A stretch of 64,000 nt of DNA, from NCBI RefSeq assembly GCF_910594005.1, contig NC_057838.1:31240001-31304000 (forward strand), written 5' to 3'. Every line of letters begins with the position of its first letter. The stretch's first letter is position 1. Source of the DNA: Cervus elaphus (lineage: Eukaryota; Chordata; Mammalia; Artiodactyla; Cervidae). The notes beneath the pieces were generated by a model. It was given only the letters and a program-made list of their open reading frames with translations, was not told where the DNA came from and made no database searches. Made by a program: the position numbers and the translations under genes. This document shows, piece by piece, positions 47,909 to 59,985 of this stretch.

Positions 47909-48302
47909 GTTCAGTCAGTTCAGTTGTGTCTGACTCTTTGCAACTCCATGGACTGCAGCACGCCAGGCTTCCCTGTCCATCACCAACTCCCGGAGCCTAC
48001 TCAAAGTCATGGCCATCATGTCGGTGATGCCATCAAACAATCTCATCTTCTGTCATCCCCTTCTACTTCTGCCTTCAATTTTTTCCCAGCATCAGGCTCT
48101 TTTCCAATGAATTGGTTGTTTGCATTAGGTGGCCAAAATATTGGAGTTTCAGCTTCAGCATTAGTCCTTCCAATGGATATTCAGGACTGATTTCCTTTAG
48201 GATGGACTGGTTGGATCTCCTTGCAGTCCAAGGGACTCTCAAGAGTCTTCTCCAACACCAGAGTTCAAAAGCATCAATTCTTCAGCACTCAGCTTTCTTT
48301 CT
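47909..48302 (-). mobile_element. 5'-truncated BovB with target duplication
   Basis: gttcagtcagttcagttgtg, catcaccaactcccggagcc, gatgccatcaaacaatctca and agtccaagggactctcaaga are antisense BovB 3' end. cacatgtca occurs at 47900-47908 and 48303-48311 as target duplication, so this copy is a simple 394-bp insertion. Confidence 0.93.
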
Positions 48303-48311
48303 CACATGTCA

Positions 48312-49065
48312 CCATCTTGAAATTCTTAATAATTTTTGAACAAGGGTCCTGTTCTTACTTCACATTTCAGCCCACAAAAATATGTAGCCAATCCTAGGAA
48401 GATCTCAGGTCTGATCTTTTCCAATTTTCAGTCAATAAATTTTTCTTTAAACTTTTCCCATCTATGGGCTATCAAATTTCTCTATTAATATATCCATTCA
48501 CAAGGAACTTGCTAATCTTGGGGCTAGCTCCTTGCTGAGTGGATTCTTGGGCTTATAGGAACCTTTTTCTGTATTCCTATATGCTTATTTTGGTAATCTA
48601 AAATTTGTTTCTCTATAGTATGTATACAGTTGTCTTGGTCCTACATTTGAAGAAACAAAGTATAACTTTTAATTGTGTTGTTGTGTCAGTTCTTTCACGA
48701 TTTACCTGATTTCTCACATTTTGCCCCATAAACACTCTATAATCTTTCCTGCCAACAGCCAAGAATGTGGTTAGCACATGGTAGGCACTCTGTAAATACT
48801 AATGAATGGAAGTGGTTCTGAACCACTCACCCTAGATGGTTTCTCAATATATTAATATTTATGGGTCAAGCCATCCAACTCAATGTTTCTGAATATGCAT
48901 CATTTTAAATTGAAATCTATCTCCATATGGCAACCCTTAATGTTTTTAGAAGGCAATGGTCATTTTTACACAGAATCTTCTCGTTTTCTTCCACTTTCTC
49001 TAAAATGATAAGGCAGGGAGTTTTTCCATCACGCAGGTCAGTTGTAACTTGGGTATGTGCCCCAT
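48312..49065. other. Mostly unique sequence
   Basis: A weak MIR/L2 tail-like piece lies at about 48765-48810 (ttagcacatggtaggcactc). The rest is unrecognised. Confidence 0.4.
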
Positions 49066-49069
49066 ATTT

Positions 49070-49250
49070 GAGGCCCCATCTAACTAGGGGGGCTATCGTG
49101 TGCATCGCAGGATGGTGAGCACCATCCCAGGTTTTCTACTCATTAAATGCCATCAGCATCTTTTCCACCACAAAGTGACACACGGATGTCTCCAGACGTC
49201 GTCAGATGTGTCCTGGGGGCAGAATCACTGCTGAGTGGGAACCACTGATT
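49070..49250 (-). repeat. MER20-like hAT element, antisense
   Basis: gaccatcccaggt-like text, gatgtctccagacgtcgtca, gatgtgtcctgggggcagaa and gagtgggaaccactg match the antisense layout of MER20 (ends in ..gaaccactg). Confidence 0.65.
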
Positions 49251-49254
49251 AAAA

Positions 49255-50510
49255 CAAAACAACTCTACACAATCTCTTTAATAGATGTACAGTATTTGCT
49301 TCACTGAATTATAGGTTTCTTTAAATCATCTTAAAAATGAATGTAAAAAGAATGAGTGTAGTGTATGACACTGTGTTTCTCAAGTTACATATGAATTTTA
49401 TGATGCATGGAAGGATGGTAATTAAAATTTCAATATGGTAAACCTCCCTGAATAGGGTAAGCTTCAGTTTCCTATTTATATGTTTTTTGTGGGGTTTTTT
49501 GTTTTTTTTTTGGGGGGGGGAATTATTCCTTATTCACATTTTCCATGCTCTTTAAATTGTCAATAAGAAAAAATGTTTTATAATCAGAGAAAAAAATGTG
49601 TTTAAATTTTGAAATAAAAAAATGAACATGTGGATGGGAAGGGGGTAAAGCCTGACACATTCAAGGAAGATTAACAAGACAGATTCCTGTGTGACTCTGT
49701 TTCCCCTTTGTTTACATATAACTCATATCCTATAGTTTATAGGAGAGGGTCTTATGAAGACCATAGATAAAGAGGAAACATGATGTTTTGGGTTTAATCT
49801 TTTTTTTAACTAGGTGGAAAAATAAGGAGAAGAAGAGATGCTGAATTAAACTCTATACTTGACTTAGAAGAGAAAAAAAACAAGCAAGAAGTTATTTTAA
49901 ATATATTTTAAGAACAAACGTGGACCATATTTGGTGAATATGATGTGATTCAAATGAATAACAGAAAAGTAAATGAGGATGTTCAATGTCTATTTTGACT
50001 TTGTTTTTTCTTTCAAAGAAAATGATACTTAGAGTGGAAAAAATATATATACATATATAAAAAATAGGAACTAAATCTCCAACCAGCTGAGGACAGACTA
50101 AGAGGGGGTCCTGTCACTTTTAATGAGTTCAAATTTAGGTCCAGACCAATGATACTATGAATATGCTGGCAGGACTGAAGGAAGACTTCCAGAAACTGAG
50201 GACAACTCTAAGAATTCGAGAGTTGCCATCTCAGACAGAAAAAAGAAACGATTTCCCCTGTTTTAAACAGGATAGGATAAAGAAAAATGAATTGTAGAAA
50301 AAAATGATGCCATTCTTTGGAAAATTTCTACACTTAAGTAACAAGTGATAGGTAAACACAATAAAATAATTTAATGGGTCTTGACAAAAACGAGGTGCGT
50401 GGAGTTACTCTTCCAGTGACCAGGCAAGATATGCAGACAAACATGTAGAGCATTTTATGTGTCCTCATTGGGCATGTTCATTTCATTGCCATCTTGTACA
50501 GATCCCACGA
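49255..50510. other. No recognised feature
   Basis: AT-rich sequence with a T/G homopolymer block at 49488-49520 (T run followed by nine G bases). No gene recognised. Confidence 0.4.
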
Positions 50511-50514
50511 ACAG

Positions 50515-50735
50515 ACAAAAGAAATGCTGTACAGATGCACACTGTTACATAAGACAGATAAACAACAATGTTCTACTAACGGGGAACTCTATCCAATATT
50601 CTGTGTTAAACCATAAGGGGAAAGAACATGAAAAACAATGTGTGTGCATATGTGTGTGTTTGTGTGTAACCGATTCACTTTGCTAACACAACACTGCAAT
50701 TCAACTATACTTAAATTTTAAAAGATGTAAAAAAA
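50515..50735 (+). mobile_element. L1 3' UTR end, sense
   Basis: gataaacaacaatgttctac, gggaactctatccaatattc, gtgttaaaccataaggggaa, a GT-rich stretch and ttcaactatacttaaatttt then an A-rich end follow the ruminant L1 3' UTR. Confidence 0.75.
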
Positions 50736-50854
50736 TACTGTGTAAATCTACCATGTGGAGAGATATGAGTAGGTTTACTCACAGATGACTGAACTAAATA
50801 CTACTGTTGAATAATGATTCAAAACGGTGCACTAAGGTAAAGTGCTAGAAAGGA

Positions 50855-51000
50855 CAGAGCTCTTGGAATCAGGCAAATCTGGGTTCACTTTCAGGTTCTA
50901 TTCCCTCAGAGCCCTGTGACCTTGGGAATGTCATTTAAATTTTTCTAAGCCTGGGTTTAGCTCTCAGGTAAGGGTAGCAATAATGACTTAGGTTTTAGAA
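50855..51000 (-). repeat. MIR, antisense
   Basis: aggcaaatctgggttcactt, ctgtgaccttgggaatgtca and gcctgggtttagctctcagg follow antisense MIR. Confidence 0.7.
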
Positions 51001-51374
51001 CAATAACACTTTCCAACATTATATAAAATGGTACTGTAAAACATGTAGTGTCGAAGCTGAGGAAAATTCACCATTTGATTATTGCTATAATTATCATTAC
51101 TGATACTGAGCATTACCACCACTGCTACATCAGAGGAGAGGAAACTAAATGGTATGTCACTGCGACCTCTCCCTGGTCTTGATCTCTTCATGGTTCTAAT
51201 CAACAGCTAACTGAATTAGGACTTAGTTCATACACTGAATGTATTCTTCTGCAGTTGGAAATGTAGAAGAAAGCTAAGTGTGTGCTAGGAGACACACAGA
51301 GTCAGAAATGAATGAGATGAAATTCAGCGAAACAAATGTGCATACTCAAAAAGCCATTTTAATTGTATAATGCA

Positions 51375-51860
51375 CATGAAGAAAACTGCATAAAACTTAA
51401 CTGCATGGTAGAATGAATACTCATAAACCGAGCACCTGTGCAACCAACGACCAGGTCAAGGAGGATGCACTGCTCGCCCCCGGGACTGTCCCTTTCCCAC
51501 TGCATGCCATGCTTTCCTTTATCATTTCAGCCTACAGGACACACCAGGTACAATGCAGAAATGCAGTAAAATATTTTGAACTTGATATAAATGAAGCATA
51601 CTTCATGCACTTAGTATCTTGCATCTTTTGATCAATGTTTTGTTACAATATGAACAGTCATTCCTATAGATGCATTCCATTATGGCTCATTTATTTTTAT
51701 TATATAGTTTCCAGGATAAGCATGTATCACAGTGTTTTTATCCTTTCTGTCACTGATAGATGATTTAAGTTGCTTCCAATCTGTCTTTTGGTGACAAGAA
51801 TGCTATGGATATTTTTGTTCAGGTCTTACAGTGCATTTGTGTGCATGTGAAAGAATAATC
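51375..51860 (-). mobile_element. Ancient L1-type fragment, antisense
   Basis: gagcacctgtgcaaccaacg, acgaccaggtcaaggaggat, then aacttgatataaatgaagca and gtcttttggtgacaagaatg resemble an old L1 read backwards (with aactagcacccagatcaag and atgaatataccacaatttat). Strongly diverged. Confidence 0.5.
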
Positions 51861-52570
51861 ATAAAAATATATTACAGTTGTTATTTAAATTATTTTCTAT
51901 TTTCCATTGCCAAGACATACAACCTAAATCATGCAAGTTAAACCTATTCTTTTGACACCTCTGTATATAAAGAGATATGTAGAAAAATGATTCAAAAACT
52001 TTAATGATAACAGCTGAACATATTTTATATGAACTCAGGTTTACCAATATATCTTGACAACAAATAAGTTCTTTTATTTTAAAATCAATATGTCTAATAC
52101 ATTCCTTTCAAGAAAACATAAATTATATTAAAATAAAGTCACAGTCTATATGATCAAATGGAACTGTTTAAATTCCCAGAAATATGTTTTTCCTTATTTT
52201 GATACAAGGATTTTTAGGGTATTGTCTGCATTTTTAAAAGGTGTCTTTAATTTCCTTCTTTACTCCTGAGGGGAAAAGTGAGCACTGAATATTAGTTTGA
52301 GGTTTTACAGATGAAACAGTTTCTATTTAAAGGAAGTTTACAAAGGAAGGTTAAACATTGTCTTTTAAAGTAATTATTAGTTGAATTCATTATTAAAATA
52401 TATTTGTAAGATATTTGATTTCTGTAGTAAATTCCTTTCTGATGCTTACTGGAAAAAAAGAGAAGGAAAGGGAAGGGGAATCAAAGGCTTTGATCGGTTA
52501 AAGGTGATACTCTCCTAAATGATCCCTTGTATCCCAAAAGCAGTGAGAGTTTAGCTGTTTGACGGCTATA
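51861..52570. other. No recognised feature
   Basis: AT-rich, unique-looking sequence. Confidence 0.4.
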
Positions 52571-52574
52571 CAAA

Positions 52575-52855
52575 CACTTGCACCGTCCACCTGGGTATTC
52601 ACCCAACAACTGTGGCTACTGGTGGTTGAGCAATAATAATATGGCTAGAGAAGCTTAGGTGTGCTGTAAATAGAAAATACATTCAAGATTCTGAAGACTT
52701 AGTTTGATTATATATTAAGATGATTCTATTTTGATATATATGGGTTATATAAAATGAAATGTTAGAAATAATTTATTTTTTACTTTTCTTAATGCTATAA
52801 AATATAAAATTACATATATGTTTGTATTATAATTTTATTGGACAGCATTGGTAGA
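52575..52855. mobile_element. hAT-Charlie-type MITE
   Basis: aggtgtgctgtaaatagaaa, gattctgaagacttagtttg, tttttacttttcttaatgct and the right end ttttattggacagcattgg match a common mammalian Charlie-type element by eye. The exact MER number is not certain. Confidence 0.55.
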
Positions 52856-52859
52856 GAGA

Positions 52860-54130
52860 AAATAAAATATTCTAAAACTTCATAGCTCTTTTTTGATTCA
52901 TATATTTATTTCATTATATTCCTCAAGTGAATATAAATTTATTATTATTTTTTGGTCTGTAATGTCGTAGAAGTTCATTTTTATACTTACAGTAAGGTCT
53001 AGGTAGTTAACTTATTCCTAGTGAAAATTCTTTATATGTCTACATATAAAAAGTAAACTCCACAGAGCTAAAGAGAGGCTAGGAAAATTATAGTTCCACT
53101 TAAAAAGGTAAACATTAAGTTAATTAAAATAAATCTTGAGGTAGACTTCTCTATTCCCACTGTGGTATGGGTCTACTTATGTCTATTTCATTGGGCTAAT
53201 TTTGGATGACTTAAATGCAGATCTGTTTCTGTTTGAATATCTTTGCCTTCCAATGTAGTGAAGAAAACCAAAAGATTCATTTAAATTGTCTCTGGGGAAA
53301 TCTATGACATTTCACATTGAACTGATTCTTGCTGGTTATCTCAAATCTGTGTACTAAAGAGCAAACTTTGTTGGATTTCAAAACATTTTATTTCACAGGT
53401 AAATACTATTCTACAATAATTCAGTAGGAAGGAAAGTATATAAGCAGTAAGTGAATTTGTATCATTTTTGTATGGTTATGTACACAAGGTGTTATTTTTT
53501 AATAGCATGGAAGTGGCCTAAAAGCTTATTTTTTACTTTTCCCTGTTTGGATCATAAAGTTTATAGTTTTGACTCCTCCACACACGATCATGCTGTCCAT
53601 TCCTATTTTTCCTATGTCCTCTCCAGTACCACAGTTCTGCAAACCAACCAAAGGAGCAGATGGAAATAGAAATATAGCCACATATTCATCAGTCTGAGCA
53701 ACTCTTAGGTGTCCAGAACTGTGCCACACGTTGCAGGCATCTAGCTTTTCTTATATATCTAAATGAATCACCTTAAATTATTTTTCATGGAAAATCACAA
53801 AGAAAAAGGGGATATGATATCTCTTTTAGGATTGATGCCTTGATAACCAATAGCTTCATGCTAAAATTTGGGGCACGACAGTCCTTGACATTGTATTTGG
53901 GCTGTTCTGATATTCAAGACCAAGACAAAACACAGAACAGCACGACAGAAATCAGTGCAAACATATCACTGACTCGGCAGGGATAAAAGTCCCAGTTAAG
54001 TTCCTTTCCATGAGACACGGTCTGTGTGTAGTAAGGGCAGGGCTTCAGTGTGTGAAATGGGTAGTAAGTGAGTGCTCCAAAGCCCTAGAGTATGCATTAT
54101 AGTTTGGTGACTGAGATTTAAAGAATCCTG
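52860..54130. other. No recognised feature
   Basis: AT-rich, unique-looking sequence. Opposing ORFs at 53451-53729 are not recognisable. Confidence 0.4.
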
Positions 54131-54131
54131 A

Positions 54132-54336
54132 AAGTGAAAAAGTGACACTATTAGTTGCTCAGTCGTGTCTGACTCTTTGTGACCCCATGGACCGTAGCCT
54201 GCCCGGTTCTCCTGTCCATGGAATTCTCTAGGCAAGAATACTGGAGCGGGTAACTATTACCTTCTCCAGGGGATCTTCTCAACCCAGGCATCGAACTCGT
54301 GTCTCCTGCATTGCAGGCAGATTCTTTACCATCTTC
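54132..54336 (-). mobile_element. Bov-tA SINE, antisense
   Basis: gttgctcagtcgtgtctgac, tccatggaattctctaggca, tctccaggggatcttctcaa and gcaggcagattctttaccat, with tail copy aagtgaaaaagtgac at the left. Confidence 0.93.
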
Positions 54337-54430
54337 AAAGTCTGCTTCCTTCATATAACTGAGAGGGAAGTCTTCCCAACCTTCCTATAATGTTATTTTA
54401 AGCTGCCCACTTCTAAACTAAAGAAGCAAT

Positions 54431-54628
54431 GCTGGCTCAGATGGTGAAGAGTCTGCCTGCAATGCAGGAGACCGAATTCAATCCCTGGGTTGGGAAGATC
54501 CCCCGGAGAAGGGCAACCCACTCCAGAATTCTTGCCTGGAGAATCCCATGGACAGAGGAGCCTGGTGGGCTGCAGTTCATGGGGTCACAAAGAGTCAGAC
54601 ACGACTGAGCGACTAACACAACAACAAT
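54431..54628 (+). mobile_element. Bov-tA SINE, sense
   Basis: gctggctcagatggtgaaga, gcctgcaatgcaggagaccg, gggcaacccactccagaatt and acaaagagtcagacacgact, ending aacacaacaacaataaaacc. It faces the copy at 54132-54336 across a 94-bp gap. Confidence 0.95.
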
Positions 54629-54629
54629 A

Positions 54630-55530
54630 AAACCAAAGAAATACAGACAAATATCCATTCTTAGACCAACTTATTCTTTGCTATTCTGCTCTTCCTTTTG
54701 GTTTCCCCTTTTTATTCAAGAAACTTTTGAGTGTCTTCTCTGTGACAGTTATTATTCACAGTGAACTCAAACATTAGGGAACACAACAGATGAAAATCTT
54801 TGCCTCATAGAGTTTATATTCTTCTTAAGGATCCCAAAACAGGTTTTGTTGCTTGTAATAAATTCTGAAGGTTGGATGAGGGATAAGGAAAGTTCAAGAG
54901 TAAGGCAAACGGACACACCACCACTGCCCTCCTCTGCATCACAACCAGTAGCTTCTCTAACACAACAAAAGAAGAAAAGGAAACATGAGCCAGATTAAAA
55001 GAAAGATACAAACACAAACTTATCTTACTTTGCATCCAAAATACCTTCATACGTTGAAATCCACGGCAATCTAGAGGCAATAAGAGTCCACAAGAGAGCT
55101 TGGTAAATATGAACAAGTTGAAACTAACAACTTTCATTCATATCCGTAAGAACAAGGTAGATATCTCAATAAAGATCCCATTTTAAACAACAAAAGAAAC
55201 TGTGAGTAACCTGGGGAGTGGGGGGGGTGTGCTTTAAAAAAAGAGAGAGAGAAAGGAAGGATAATTATGGAGAATTTCATAAAACTATTGAAAAATTTGT
55301 CTTGGTTTTCTTATCTAAGGACTTGATGGTCAATGATTGTTATTTTGAGTTGTAGATGAAAAAAACTGATATAACCTACGGATCATCATCCTAGAAATAA
55401 ATGGACATACACAAAGCTCTGTGGTATCTGATCACAGTAGTCTCTTCTGAGGTCCACTTATTCTCAACTGCATTATGTCAAATGCTCCTCTAACTCTGAA
55501 ATTATTCTATTGTTTCAATATGAGTAGCAT
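54630..55530. other. No recognised feature
   Basis: Unique-looking sequence with a short GA run at 55240-55260 and a G run at 55217-55227. Confidence 0.4.
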
Positions 55531-55534
55531 ATAA

Positions 55535-55735
55535 TGAAAATCACAGTAGTACTGAATATTTATGTTAATAAGATCCTACTCTTCTAGGCATTATACTAAA
55601 CCCTTTCTCTACAATATCACATTAATCTCACAACAAACACACACTCTAGTCACTGTTACTGGTTCCAGCTCATGGATGAGAACACTGACGCCTAATGAAA
55701 TCAGGTGATCCAAGTAACTAAGTATGGTCAGGCTC
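55535..55735 (+). repeat. MIR, sense
   Basis: aggcattatactaaaccctt, acattaatctcacaacaaac, catggatgagaacactgacg and ccaagtaactaagtatggtc follow MIR. Confidence 0.75.
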
Positions 55736-55789
55736 TTTGGAAATGTTGTTTCACAGAACCAATTGATTTATCATTTGTTTTTCTTCTAT

Positions 55790-56060
55790 CTAGAGATTCT
55801 GTCTCAGTTTATATTCATCCTCCTTTGTATGATTAATTTATGCTTGCCTCCCCAATGGACTATAATCTCCAAGAACAGAGACCTTAGCTGATTTTGTTCA
55901 CCACTGAAACCCCACTGTTTACACACTATGTAGGACTCAGCTATCAATAAATATTGGCAAAATAAGTTAATGAATAGGTAAAAGAAGAAATGAATGAGTC
56001 TGTCCAAATTTGCATAGCTTTTGAGTAGGAAAGCCTGGATTCCTATCCAGATCTACTTGA
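55790..56060 (+). repeat. L2 3' end and MIR scrap
   Basis: actataatctccaagaacag, ctgattttgttcaccactga and tatcaataaatattggcaaa follow L2. 56020-56060 (ggaaagcctggattcctatc) may be a small MIR tail. Confidence 0.55.
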
Positions 56061-58510
56061 TCCCAGGGCCACAGATACTGCAGACGAAATGACAAAACAC
56101 ATATATAAGTTTAAAAATATATACTATTTTAAGAGTAATAAGGTTGAGCATTAAAAAGAAATACACTAAATAACAGAATGAAACCAGGGAAGGAGACAGA
56201 TGGAATGCAGAAACCTATGAGAGGTAAGTGAAATTGGCTCTGAGCTTTCCGCTGGCCAGAGCTGAGAAAGAAAAATGAATTCCAGTTCCAAATTTGAGTT
56301 TTTCTGTCACCTTATCCCTCCTCAATTATAACCTGCCATTTTTGAACACCTTATCTTATGACCTCAAAACACACAGCCTTCCTTTCACATTCTCTGCCTT
56401 AACACATCTCTTTTCACAGAATTTTTCAATGTTACAATGGAAAAATACCAGTTTCCCAAAGGTTACACCCTGCAAAGAGGAACAAAGCAGAAAGAGCAGA
56501 AACCTATCTGGCTGAGCAGTTCCAATGGGATGTAGTAAAATTCTGATCCCTGGGACTGAATCTTCATGGGCTAGAACAGTATTGGGGACACACTTATTTA
56601 GTTGCTTTCCCCTCTACTATCTTCAAGTTGAATTAGCATGGTCAAATTGATTGAGCAGAACTTGAAAGACTGAATGTTGCCACATGGATAGGCTAGAAGG
56701 GGCCAGGGGTCCTTTGTACTTAGCGTGGTACAACATCTCAGACCCAGACAGTTAATAATTCACTGACTTACCAAGTAGATGTTTATACTATCAGTGTGGG
56801 ATGGATCCTAAGTCAGAGAAAAAGGAATACAGACATCAATAGAGAATAAATGTGCAGGGCATCAACCTGATGGTGTACTAATTCATTCTCCATCAAGGTT
56901 CATCCATCAATATTTCAACTCTAGTCAATGCCTATGTGATACAGAATATCTTCTCAATAGAATATAACATGCTCTGAACAGAATATAATATGCATGGTAC
57001 AAATTCTCTCTTTTCCTCTTGTTATTGACCTCCTAGCTTCAAGAGCACAGATCTTCCACAGCAGGATGTTAAGACTTCTTAACACTGTGTCCAAAGTAGA
57101 TCATTCAAAGCACTGCTTGCATTCACTTGGGACACATCTAACATGCCTCTGAACAATACCATATTTCTCTCAAAGGGTAACCCATATTCATCTTTTTAGC
57201 TGTGAATATGAACTCTCACATTTCAAGCCAAGCCAGCCTTCCTTGCTTGTTCCTCAAGTTTCTTTCACTAGTTTTGAAACCTCATTTAGAGCAGCTGTGG
57301 AACCAAAGTTAGGTGCAAGCTAACTTTGTACTGCTTTCTCTCAGTGAGCAAAAAATAAGGGGAGAAGAAGGCTTAGAAAGCTGGGGACCCAAGGAGATGA
57401 CAGAAGGGGAGGCAGCAGCATGTGAGGTTGCATTGAGGAAACAGATGATGAAGACTCTGTATCAGCCTCTATGGAAACACTGCATCCCATACAACTAAGG
57501 ATGCAGAGAGTCAGAAGGGGCCAACTGGGAAACGCCGAACTAAAGATCAGAGATTTTTCTGCAAATAAAAAACTGTATTATTTAGTTAGCTAAGTGGAAA
57601 CTTCTGATGTCTTTGAGACTCTAAATGCAAGGTTTCTGTATTCCATGAACACAACTAGTACTCAGTATTTTTAACTCTCCTTATATAATTTCTTATTATG
57701 TAAGTATTTCTGTTTGGTCTTTTAGAGTAGCTGCTAGAATAATTGGACCATATCTTGCATCAAAAGACCTAGTTCACAACTTGCAAGGGATAGAAATACA
57801 CAAGCGTGGCAGGGATTCCAACATCTGAACTCCCTTTAATGTTTTTCAATCCTAATACATTACAGTTTTAATATTTATTTCTGCTGCTCCAGGTGGTGCA
57901 TGCAAGGACTAGTTTCTTCTGGCTCCCCTTCCCGCCTTCTTCTCCCTGGCTGTTCCTTCTTCCCCATACCACTCCCACCCTTCTTATCACTGCTATCCCT
58001 TGAGTGCCAGGCATCGTCTTTATGAGACAGGACTTTATGAGATGGACTTCCTCAGGGTAAAGTGATTAGCAATTCATTCCGTTTGGACTGAAACTCCAAG
58101 AATAGCAGGATGGTTAAGGGAAGAGGCTGGGCCTTGCCCAGACCACATATTTCTCATTCTCCAAGTCACAAGAGCTACCAACCACACATGCACAGAAAAG
58201 CTCCTTGGAGGTCAAAGGGGGTAGCAATGCCAAGGGATGCTTTACCCATATGCCTTTGCATTAGAATCCATCTTGGCTAAGAGCTGCGGGCACACACTTG
58301 GGAGGATCCTGAGATATACCAAATATGGACTGTGAACCAGGCAAATCAAAATGATTGGCCAAAGGATACACAGAAGAAATGCCCCATAAAAGTAAGTCAA
58401 AATGCTGCAAGGGCGTGACTCAGCGACTCTGAGTCTGCCGGTGTGTGTCTATCCATACATAGTATACATTTTTTCCTCTTAGTAAGACTTTACTTGTTTC
58501 ACCATGTTCC
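56061..58510. other. 2.4 kb without recognised features
   Basis: Unique-looking sequence with a pyrimidine-rich block at 57905-57985. The ORFs at 56294-56515 and 57313-57498 show no similarity I know. Confidence 0.4.
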
Positions 58511-58514
58511 ATCT

Positions 58515-58690
58515 TTGTGGAAATTCTTTTCTGCAAAGGCGAAGCACCAGGGCCGTTGTCACTGAGCACCGGTCTAGTAGTGCCTAGAATCTGGTGCTTT
58601 CACCGCCATGACCCGACCTCAATCTCTGGCTGGAAACTCAAGCCCCACTTTAAGCCGTTGCAGTGCAAGGCCACCCGGGATCACAAAGTG
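58515..58690 (+). other. Possible tRNA-derived SINE of unknown family
   Basis: ccatgacccgacctcaatctctgg-type text around 58607-58627 resembles a degraded B box with its flanks, and gcagtgcaaggccacccggg looks like the tail seen in CHR-type repeats. The open frame at 58517-58699 is then accidental. Low certainty. Confidence 0.3.
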
Positions 58691-58699
58691 CTTTATTAA

Positions 58700-58880
58700 A
58701 AACTTGATCTCATGCAATTCTAATAACATTTTACAAATGAGGAAATTCAAGTTCAGAGAAACAAAGTGGCCTGCCCCGACTTAGACAGTCGGTGTTAGGG
58801 TTAGGGTTAGGGTTAGGGTGCTGAAAAGCCTCAGGCTCAAACTCAGCTTCTGCGGGTGTCACACCTCCACACCCGGTGGC
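58700..58880 (+). repeat. MIR interrupted by telomeric units
   Basis: ttttacaaatgaggaaattc, agttcagagaaacaaagtgg, cctgccccgacttagacagt at the left and caggctcaaactcagcttct at the right are MIR in order. The TTAGGG block lies where MIR expects the agctagtaagtggcagagc stretch. Confidence 0.75.
58795..58818 (+). repeat. Interstitial telomeric repeat (TTAGGG)x4
   Basis: Four perfect TTAGGG units, with no mismatch, in a non-telomeric intronic context. No longer degenerate array surrounds them. Confidence 0.97.
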
Positions 58881-59129
58881 CAGGCCGCCAGTGCACACAG
58901 GCTACTTCTCTTGAACTTTCGCTTGAAGGACAGTAATAGGGACTAGATTAGAAAAATCTCAGAGTTTTTCCCTCCCGACCAGACAAATAGGAAGATATTG
59001 CCCTAGGTCAGCAGGATCTGCATAACGAGTTTGCCAAAGGAAAGAAAGAATGGGGTATACCTGACTTCTTTACATTTTTAAAGAGATGATTTGCCCTTTT
59101 CTGCTAAAATATATTTGGGTTAACTTTTT

Positions 59130-59640
59130 CTAGAGCAGCGTTTCTCAACTCGGAGGCATTTGTCCCACCAGGAGGCATTTGGCAAAAACTAGAGAAGGAA
59201 ATTGGAGAAGGAAATGGCAACCCACTCCAGTAATTTTGCGTGAAGAATCCCATGGGCAGAGGAGCCTGGCAGGCTACAGTCCATGGGGTCGCAGGAGTCG
59301 GACAAGACTTAGCAACTAAACCGACCAATCAGAGAAGGAAATGGCAGCCCACTTCAGTATTGCCATTCCCACTTCAGTATGCTTGCCTGAAAAACCCCAC
59401 GGACAGAGGAACCTGGCGGGCTACAGTCCATGGGATCCCAAAGATTCCGACATGACTGAGCACGCAAGCAAAGGAGACACTTGTAGCTGCCACACTTGGG
59501 GTGGGGTTGCCCATCTGGTGAGTCAGAAGCCAGGGATGCTACCAAACATCCATCCCACACTGCACAAGACCACCTCCACATCAAAAAATTATCTTGCCCC
59601 AAATGGCAATATTTCTGAGGTTAAGAACTACTGCTTCAGT
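59130..59640 (+). repeat. MER20-like hAT element split by Bov-A2
   Basis: Left part 59130-59197: gcgtttctcaactcggaggc, caggaggcatttggcaaaaa. Right part 59474-59640: gtcagaagccagggatgcta, ccaaacatccatcccacact and tgaggttaagaactactgc. The order matches MER20 in sense. Confidence 0.75.
59198..59473 (+). mobile_element. Bov-A2 dimeric SINE
   Basis: Two BovB-tail-derived units without a tRNA head: ggagaaggaaatggcaaccc ... gtcgcaggagtcggacaaga, then agagaaggaaatggcagccc ... attccgacatgactgagcac. This is the monomer-linker-monomer plan of Bov-A2. It contains a small duplication (cccacttcagtatt twice at about 59350 and 59369). Confidence 0.88.
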
Positions 59641-59762
59641 GTCTATACATTAACCATGAATTATCTGAAAAGGAAATAAAGAAAATGATTCCATTTGCAG
59701 TGGCATCAAAAACAATAAAATACTCAGGAATAAATTTAATCACAGAAAAGACCTCTATGGAT

Positions 59763-59985
59763 AGATCCTGGATACAGCTCAGGCGGTAAAAAAATCTGCC
59801 TGTAATGCGGGAGACTCTAGTTTGATCCCTCAGTCAGGAAGATCCCCTGGAGAAGGCAAAGCAACCCACTCCAGTATTCTTCCCTGGAGAATTCCATGGA
59901 CAGAGGAGCCTGGTGGGCTACAGTCCAAAGGTCAAAAAGAGTCAGACGTGACTGAAGTGACTGAGCTCAAACACATAATCAAAAC
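59763..59985 (+). mobile_element. Bov-tA SINE inside the L1
   Basis: atcctggatacagctcaggc (degenerate head), gcctgtaatgcgggagactc, caacccactccagtattctt and aaaagagtcagacgtgactg. The L1 text is continuous across it. Confidence 0.9.

Noticed and set aside
58517..58699. 60-codon ORF
   Set aside because: The underlying DNA looks more like a degraded tRNA-type SINE than coding sequence.
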